The translations under genes and the position numbers were made by a program. The notes below the pieces were generated by a model that was not told the DNA's origin, made no database searches, and saw nothing but the letters and a program-made list of their open reading frames with translations. This document shows positions 58,489 to 64,000 of a DNA stretch of 64,000 bases, piece after piece (position 1 is the first letter of the stretch; each line of letters starts with the position of its first letter). Origin of the DNA: Providencia vermicola (GTDB taxonomy: Bacteria > Pseudomonadota > Gammaproteobacteria > Enterobacterales > Enterobacteriaceae); the NCBI RefSeq assembly GCF_020381325.1, contig NZ_JAGSPI010000006.1, forward strand, positions 208,228 through 272,227. Reading direction: 5' to 3'.

Positions 58489-61251
58489 GTGAATTTATCA
58501 CTGACTCGACGATTGTGGATGGGCTTTGCCTTAATGGCCGCATTGACGTTCATCAGTACCCTAGTGGGCTGGTATAACCTCCGTTTTGTTAGTCAGGTTG
58601 AGCAAGATAACACCCAAGCCCTAATTCCAACCATGAATATGGCGCGCCAATTAAGTGAAGCTAGCGCATGGGAGCTTTTTTCAGCACAAAATTTGACTAA
58701 TGCGGATAATGAAAACAGCTGGCTTGCCCAAGGCCGAATGTTAACCGCACAAAGCTTAAAAATTACGAACTTATTGAAAACCCTTCGTCAGCAAGGGTTT
58801 GACACATCAGCAATTGAACAGCAAGAAAAAGAGATCGCCAAGTCGTTAAGCCAACAGGGGGAACTTGTTGGCCAACGGCTGACGTTGCGTAATACTCAGC
58901 GACAACTACGGCAACGCATTATTTCAGCGGCAGGGGAAATTGCGCAGTTAGCTCATGGACAGGCAAATAATGCTGCGACCTCTGCAGGAGCAACGCAAGT
59001 TAGTTTATATGATTTAATTGAAGAAAAGCGAACGTCATCTGCGCAGGCGGCACTTGATCGCTTAATTGATATTGACCTTGAATATGTCAGTCAAATGAAT
59101 GAATTACGGCTCAGTGCGATGCGTGTTCAACAGATGGTGTTAAATTTAAGTACATTGCCATTAACCCCAAATACAGCGGAGTTAGATAACCAACTTAATC
59201 AAGCAGTAAAAATCCTCCAACGTCGGCAAAAATACATTGAAGATCCTGCAGTTCGTCACCAAGTAGGGAATGCATTAGACATCGTTAGCCGTTATGTGGA
59301 GTTGACTTCGCTATATCGCCAAGAAAACGACATCACCACGCGTTTACAGATTTTATCGCAAAATAATATTGACCAATTTGCACGCTTTAGCAGCGAAGTT
59401 ACCCAACTGGTTGATACGATTGAACAACGTAATCAAACAGCACTTGTCGAACTCAAGCAAGCCAGTGAACGGGGACAAAACTGGTTATTGTTACTCAGTA
59501 TTGTGTCACTTTTTTCATTTATTTTGATTTTATGGCGTGTGGTTTACCGGCTAGTGACTAAACCGTTAGAGCAACAAACTCAAGCCCTTCAACGGTTACT
59601 CGAAGGGGATATTGATTCCGCATTTCCTGAAACGGCGGGGGTGAAAGAACTAGACACCATCGGTCGTTTGATGGATGCGTTTCGCTCAAGTGTTCATGCG
59701 CTGAATAGTCAGCGTGAACAGCTCGCTGATCAAGTCAAAGCACGGACTGCGGAGTTACGGGTATTGGTGGTAGAGCACCGAAAAGCGCGCGCTGAAGCGG
59801 AAAAGGCCAACCAAGCAAAATCCGCCTTTTTGGCTGCCATGAGCCATGAAATTCGTACACCGCTATATGGTATTTTAGGCACGGCGCAGTTGTTATTAGA
59901 AAAGCCACCACTTAAGCAATATCGTGAAGATTTACACGCAATCACAGATTCAGGTGAGTCTTTACTGGCTATTTTAAATGATATTTTAGATTACTCTGCC
60001 ATCGAAGCAGGCGGGCAAAATGTTTCTATCAGCGATGAACCTTTTCTGCCGAAACCGTTACTAGAAAGCACATTATATTTAATGAATGCGAGCAATAAAA
60101 ACCGTGCTATCACAATGGTGGCAGATATTGCGGATGACTTGCCTGCGGCACTACAGGGTGATCCATTACGTATTCGGCAGATTGTTACTAATTTGTTGAG
60201 TAATGCACTGCGCTTTACACAGGCAGGGCAAATTACCTTACGTAGTTGCCGTTTTGGTAAATACTGGTTTATTGAGGTAGAAGATACTGGATGTGGCATT
60301 GAAGGCTCGCGCTTAGCGGATATTTTCAAACCGTTTGTGCAAGTGGATAGCCAACGAGGCGGAACAGGTCTTGGGTTGACCATCAGTGCAAGCTTGGCTG
60401 AGGCCATGGGGGGAGAACTTACGGTGAATAGTGAGTTGGGGGTAGGAAGCTGTTTTCGTTTAACATTACCACTTTGCCCTGCGTTAAAACCCATTGATAA
60501 TTCTTCTGATTTACCTGTTAACATGCATGGTGTGAGTTTATTGCTGATTGAAGATAACCCGTTAACACAAAAAATTAGCAGTGAAATGCTAATTTCAAGC
60601 GGGGCGAAAGTGACAGTCGCGGGGTCAGCTGCAGAAGCGCTGGCAATACTCTCGCAACAACCTTCCTTCACTGCTGCGCTAGTCGATTTTGGCTTGCCAG
60701 ATATGGATGGAATTACATTAGCGAAGCAGTTATCAGAGCAATATCCGTTGCTTCTTCTGATTGGTTTTAGTGCCCATGTGATTGATGAAACGTTGCGACA
60801 ACGTACCCATAAAATTTTCCGTGGGATCATTCAAAAGCCTGTTCCGAGGGATACATTAAATCAATTAATTACTAAATATATTTCAGGTGGGGAATGCATT
60901 TCAATTTCACCTATTAATCCTGAGATTAGACAGTCAGTTAATTTAGTGCAATTGGAAAATGATGCCCAATTAATGGGGTACCCAAAAATTAAGGACTGGG
61001 TAGCTATTTTTAAACAGCATTCTTTCCCCTTATTGGCTGATATTGAGGTCGCTTATCAACATAATGATGCTGAACGTATAAAAAAGTTGGCTCATCAATT
61101 AAAAAGCAGCTGCGCCAGTTTAGGCCTACAAACCGCGATGGCGACGTGTGTTATTTTAGAAAAAGAACCTCTACAATCCACTGAATTAAGAAAAGAAATA
61201 GAGGATGGGTTACAAGTGATTGAGAAATGGTTGGAAAACCAATCGACTTGA
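58489..61251 (+). CDS. torS: TorS, tripartite hybrid sensor kinase
   Basis: 920 residues from a GTG start; [17 protein letters not shown] matches E. coli TorS. Two membrane helices (about 11-30 and 332-350) flank a periplasmic helical sensor with the TorT site; HAMP next; kinase His453 in [13 protein letters not shown]; ATPase boxes [18 protein letters not shown] and GTGLGLT; receiver Asp733 in [11 protein letters not shown]; HPt His869 in [11 protein letters not shown]. Phosphate runs His-Asp-His to TorR. Complete. Confidence 0.96.
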   Translation: MNLSLTRRLWMGFALMAALTFISTLVGWYNLRFVSQVEQDNTQALIPTMNMARQLSEASAWELFSAQNLTNADNENSWLAQGRMLTAQSLKITNLLKTLRQQGFDTSAIEQQEKEIAKSLSQQGELVGQRLTLRNTQRQLRQRIISAAGEIAQLAHGQANNAATSAGATQVSLYDLIEEKRTSSAQAALDRLIDIDLEYVSQMNELRLSAMRVQQMVLNLSTLPLTPNTAELDNQLNQAVKILQRRQKYIEDPAVRHQVGNALDIVSRYVELTSLYRQENDITTRLQILSQNNIDQFARFSSEVTQLVDTIEQRNQTALVELKQASERGQNWLLLLSIVSLFSFILILWRVVYRLVTKPLEQQTQALQRLLEGDIDSAFPETAGVKELDTIGRLMDAFRSSVHALNSQREQLADQVKARTAELRVLVVEHRKARAEAEKANQAKSAFLAAMSHEIRTPLYGILGTAQLLLEKPPLKQYREDLHAITDSGESLLAILNDILDYSAIEAGGQNVSISDEPFLPKPLLESTLYLMNASNKNRAITMVADIADDLPAALQGDPLRIRQIVTNLLSNALRFTQAGQITLRSCRFGKYWFIEVEDTGCGIEGSRLADIFKPFVQVDSQRGGTGLGLTISASLAEAMGGELTVNSELGVGSCFRLTLPLCPALKPIDNSSDLPVNMHGVSLLLIEDNPLTQKISSEMLISSGAKVTVAGSAAEALAILSQQPSFTAALVDFGLPDMDGITLAKQLSEQYPLLLLIGFSAHVIDETLRQRTHKIFRGIIQKPVPRDTLNQLITKYISGGECISISPINPEIRQSVNLVQLENDAQLMGYPKIKDWVAIFKQHSFPLLADIEVAYQHNDAERIKKLAHQLKSSCASLGLQTAMATCVILEKEPLQSTELRKEIEDGLQVIEKWLENQST

Positions 61252-61264
61252 TTCAAGTTTCAAA

Positions 61265-61301
61265 TGCCGTAAAAAGACGATTTAATCGGCTTTTTACGGC
61301 A
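61265..61301. terminator. bidirectional terminator between torS and cfa
   Basis: 12-bp stem tgccgtaaaaag/ctttttacggca with a small inner stem (cgat/atcg). It lies between two convergent genes and carries A/T runs in both arms. Confidence 0.85.
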
Positions 61302-61308
61302 TCATTGT

Positions 61309-62472
61309 TTACCTTGCAACTCTTAAGCCGCCTTCGACACCTTGCGGGCTCCATAAAATTTGCCATAACTGTATATCACGAGCTCGAAATGCGCCAGCGC
61401 AGGCATTCAAGTAATAAGAAAACATCCGTTTAAAGCGCGGTGTATAATTAGGCTCTAGCTCAGGCCAAGCTGATTGGAAACGTGAATACCACGCCATAAG
61501 GGTTTTATCATAGTCAGCACCAAAGTTATGCCAATCTTCCATCACTAATTTGTTTTCGCTACTTTCGCCAATATTTTGCAGTGAAGGCAGACAACCATTT
61601 GGAAATATATATTTATTGATCCATGCATCAACATTTACCTTATTTCGATTGGAACCAATTGTGTGCAATAAAAATAATCCATTTGGTTTTAAATTTCGTT
61701 TCACTACATCAAAATACGTTGCATAGTTTTTGGGGCCGACATGTTCAAACATGCCAACGGAAACAATGCGGTCAAATTGGGCATTCAGATTACGGTAATC
61801 TTCTAACAGAATTTGCACATCAAGTTCAGCACATCGCGCTTGTGCATATTTCTGTTGCTCAGCCGAAATTGTTACACCCGTTACCGACACTGAAAAATGT
61901 TTTGCAGCAAAAGCTGCAAGGCCTCCCCAGCCACAACCGATATCAAGTAAACTCATTCCTGGTTTTAATTGCAGTTTTTCGCAAATCAGTTTTAATTTTT
62001 GTTCTTGAGCTATCGGCAAGTTCTCGGGGGTATTATCTAAACCTTTCCAATAACCACAGGAATATTGCATATAAGGGTCAAGCATCCGTGAGAATAAGTC
62101 ATTCCCGAGGTCGTAATGCTCTTCACCCACAATGCGTGCGCGTTTTGGCGTTTGTAAATTACGGATGCGTGCAATAGCAATTTTCAGTATATCGCTGAAA
62201 TTATGTGGTAGTTTTTTATCGAGACCATGGCGAAGTACATGGTGGAAAAAAATATCTAGACGTTCGCAATCCCACCAACCCGCCATATAACTTTCACCAA
62301 GTGCAATGGAACCGTGTTGTAAGACATGTTTATAAAATTGGTCATTATGGACACGAATATCGAAAGGTTGGGAGCCATTAATTTCAATGCCAGCTTCGCT
62401 TAATAACTCACTAACAATGCGCTTCCAAGAGTCGACAGAGGTTTTTTGATTAACAGCATGTTCAGTACTCAT
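61309..62472 (-). CDS. cfa: Cfa, cyclopropane fatty acid synthase
   Basis: Start MSTEHAVNQ at 62472 with GGAG five bases upstream; 387 residues. N-terminal lipid-binding part has GESYMAGWWDCERLD; C-terminal SAM methyltransferase has HYDLGNDLF, MQYSCGYW, LLDIGCGWGGLA, SVGMFEHVG and YIFPNGCLPS. It adds a methylene from SAM to unsaturated membrane lipids, protecting against acid. E. coli Cfa has 382 residues with the same marks. Confidence 0.96.
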   Translation of the reverse strand: MSTEHAVNQKTSVDSWKRIVSELLSEAGIEINGSQPFDIRVHNDQFYKHVLQHGSIALGESYMAGWWDCERLDIFFHHVLRHGLDKKLPHNFSDILKIAIARIRNLQTPKRARIVGEEHYDLGNDLFSRMLDPYMQYSCGYWKGLDNTPENLPIAQEQKLKLICEKLQLKPGMSLLDIGCGWGGLAAFAAKHFSVSVTGVTISAEQQKYAQARCAELDVQILLEDYRNLNAQFDRIVSVGMFEHVGPKNYATYFDVVKRNLKPNGLFLLHTIGSNRNKVNVDAWINKYIFPNGCLPSLQNIGESSENKLVMEDWHNFGADYDKTLMAWYSRFQSAWPELEPNYTPRFKRMFSYYLNACAGAFRARDIQLWQILWSPQGVEGGLRVAR

Positions 62473-62880
62473 CTGATCTCCAATTTTTAGCAAAGTGGGA
62501 TTCAGAGAACTTTATTTGTGACGTATTCGCGGTACAGCAAAACAGGAATATTGACCACCACTGCATGGCAGACAGTGTATTAGCGTTATTGTTGCTATAA
62601 ATAAAGCTCAAATCCAGTTTCAGATAACTCTCTAAAAAATATAAAACCTTCAGTGTGAATTTCAATCAAAATTACAACTAAATAACATAAAAGGCACTTA
62701 TCACCAAAAAACAAGGTGAATTAAGGGGATATTGCCCTTATACCATTATATTTTAGTATGACCTAAGTGAGTGACAATATGATGAACACTATTTTTATAA
62801 GAAAGTTTATATAGTTACAGATGTGTAGATGGCTGCTTGAAGTTGTGAAGCAGCCAAGGGTGTACTGTTTACAGTTAATC
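62473..62880. other. spacer between cfa and the OmpG-like gene
   Basis: No gene seen. It holds the cfa promoter. A 9-bp stem tggctgctt/aagcagcca (62830-62856) lies 25 bases after the porin stop and may end its transcript, though no T-run follows. Confidence 0.45.
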
Positions 62881-63876
62881 TTAAAAGCGATAGCTGAGGT
62901 TCAAACCTGAATAGTGAAAATAGTAATGTCGTTTTTCTCCTTCATTTGCGTAGCTTTGTTTTTGTGTTTCTAATGCATATTCCAAAGAGATAAACAGTCG
63001 GTCGGTAATATTTTGTTCAAGTAACAGGCCATATCGGCGATCCCTTTCATGTTTTTTCTTATTGCGCTCATCATCAAAGTGGTAAGTATCTAAAGTGTGG
63101 CGGTAATAGGGGGTTAAGGTAGTTGACTGATCCGCAAATAAAGGGAGGTTTATAGGAAAATATAAGCGAATTTCTTGTTGAGCAAACTCTGCGGATGAGC
63201 GATTTCCATTGTTCCAACCTTGGTTAATATAATAATTAAGGCTAGTACTGAATGTTTCATTGAATGCATAGTTAAGTCCTGTTTCGCCTTCAATTTCTTT
63301 GTCTGTTAACTCGTTTTTTTCAATGTGATTATAGTAATTAAATAGTCCAAGCCAACCCGCAAAATTAAGGTTGTCGGTTAGAGTGATTTTCCAATCGGGT
63401 TGAATGTCATAGCGCAGTGTGTTGTAAGCGTGTTCTTGGTTTTCTGGGCTACGGTGATGCCAACGGTAATATCGAAACCCACCTAATAAACCCAGTTCAA
63501 TATTATCAGTGATACGGCTTTGATAACGAAGATTAGTTTCGTATCGGTCAAACCAACTATCTCTACCTTTTGTTTTATAATAGCTGGAGACATTATAATT
63601 CTCTTGGTAGAACCCCCCATAAAAATGCCAGTTATCTTTTTCATATTCTAGATAATAGGTTTTTTCAAATACCCCTTTTTTGTCACTATTGGATTGTGTA
63701 TTTTCATTCTCAAATAACATACCCACTTTGAAATTATATTCATCATTATTAATTTGAGAGGGATTTTGGATTAAAATGTTCTCAGAGTTATTGTCAAAAA
63801 TCAGATCGCCAGCCGATATTTTATTTGAGATTAATAATGTAAATGCACAAAAAAATAATATTTTTTTATTTTTCAT
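62881..63876 (-). CDS. ompG: OmpG-like monomeric porin
   Basis: 331 residues with a signal peptide (KKILFFCAFTLLISNKISA). The mature part alternates polar and aromatic residues typical of a beta-barrel with about 14 strands (WHFYGGFYQENYNV, LGLLGGFRYYRWHHR, FAGWLGLFNYYNH) and ends in Phe (LNLSYRF), the outer-membrane assembly signal. Size and pattern fit the OmpG family for uptake of oligosaccharides. A gene ending at 63955 lies just upstream on the same strand. Confidence 0.8.
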   Translation of the reverse strand: MKNKKILFFCAFTLLISNKISAGDLIFDNNSENILIQNPSQINNDEYNFKVGMLFENENTQSNSDKKGVFEKTYYLEYEKDNWHFYGGFYQENYNVSSYYKTKGRDSWFDRYETNLRYQSRITDNIELGLLGGFRYYRWHHRSPENQEHAYNTLRYDIQPDWKITLTDNLNFAGWLGLFNYYNHIEKNELTDKEIEGETGLNYAFNETFSTSLNYYINQGWNNGNRSSAEFAQQEIRLYFPINLPLFADQSTTLTPYYRHTLDTYHFDDERNKKKHERDRRYGLLLEQNITDRLFISLEYALETQKQSYANEGEKRHYYFHYSGLNLSYRF

Positions 63877-63912
63877 TCTAATAGCCTTTATTTATAATTA
63901 TAATTAAATATT

Positions 63913-63940
63913 ATGGCTACGAAATATAAACCGTAGCCAT
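63913..63940 (-). terminator. hairpin between the edge gene and the porin
   Basis: 9-bp stem atggctacg/cgtagccat with a 10-base loop, 15 bases after the stop of the edge gene and 37 before the porin start. The T-run is weak, so it may only reduce read-through. Confidence 0.6.
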
Positions 63941-63954
63941 AAGGAGGTTGCTAA

Positions 63955-64000
63955 TTACCAACCGCTACGAATGAGTAATATTTTGGCCTCATGGGATTGA
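63955..64000 (-). CDS. C-terminal end of a gene cut by the window edge
   Basis: Only 14 codons are visible, reading QSHEAKILLIRSGW and a TAA stop, in line with the porin gene on the same strand. Composition and spacing suggest a real gene end, but no family can be named. Confidence 0.35.
   Translation of the reverse strand, partial: QSHEAKILLIRSGW

Overview
The window looks like the chromosome of a urease-positive Providencia, most likely P. rettgeri or a close relative. The main reasons are a full ureABCEFGD cluster of the Morganella/Providencia type without a ureR regulator, a chromosomal aminoglycoside 2'-N-acetyltransferase almost motif-for-motif like AAC(2')-Ia of P. stuartii, E. coli-like folD-argU and tor loci, and AT-rich intergenic DNA. 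All family assignments were made by reading the proteins and comparing from memory; no search was run.

Layout. 0-2.4 kb: a YopH/SptP-like phosphatase-fold protein that has lost its catalytic loop (possible type III effector), then ybcJ, folD and tRNA-Arg(TCT). 2.4-13.6 kb: a probable genomic island at the 3' end of that tRNA. It has a decayed P4-type integrase next to the tRNA, a sugar-acid operon (IclR regulator, ACS-family MFS permease, RraA-like protein, arabinonate-type dehydratase), a complete arsRDABC operon, and a second copy of the tRNA 3' end at 13.55 kb. 13.6-16.5 kb: a DHA2 drug-efflux MFS with a divergent LysR regulator and a small MGMT-type protein.

17-34 kb: a nitrogen/nickel/urea block read in one direction. 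It runs ammonium channel, nickel-type ABC transporter (binding protein, two permeases, one ATPase), ureABCEFGD, urea channel, Kch-type potassium channel, anion permease, the second nickel-type ATPase, two FluC/CrcB fluoride channels and a 77-residue membrane protein, ending in a T-rich terminator. Together these would supply Ni2+, bring in urea, hydrolyse it, move ammonium and keep ions in balance.

34-42 kb: a short FUSC protein, a lone FocA-type channel, a CysB-like regulator, and an unusual set of two M20 amidohydrolases with a two-protein membrane unit (DUF3100 plus a DUF340-like partner). 42-49 kb: an amino-sugar or sugar-acid cluster with divergent promoters (polyol/uronate dehydrogenase; MHS permease, NagB-like and NagA-like enzymes, ROK repressor) and matching palindromes in the control region. 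49-52 kb: an NAD-binding protein, AAC(2')-I, a TetR regulator and a DJ-1/PfpI protein. 52-61 kb: the whole TMAO respiration locus torD-torA-torC / torR / torT / torS with conserved tor boxes. 61-64 kb: cfa and an OmpG-like porin, with the tail of another gene at the edge.

The most interesting items are the dead phosphatase effector, the argU island with its dated integrase, the nickel transporter split around urease with FluC and Kch genes, the M20/DUF3100 locus, and the kinase-less amino-sugar cluster.
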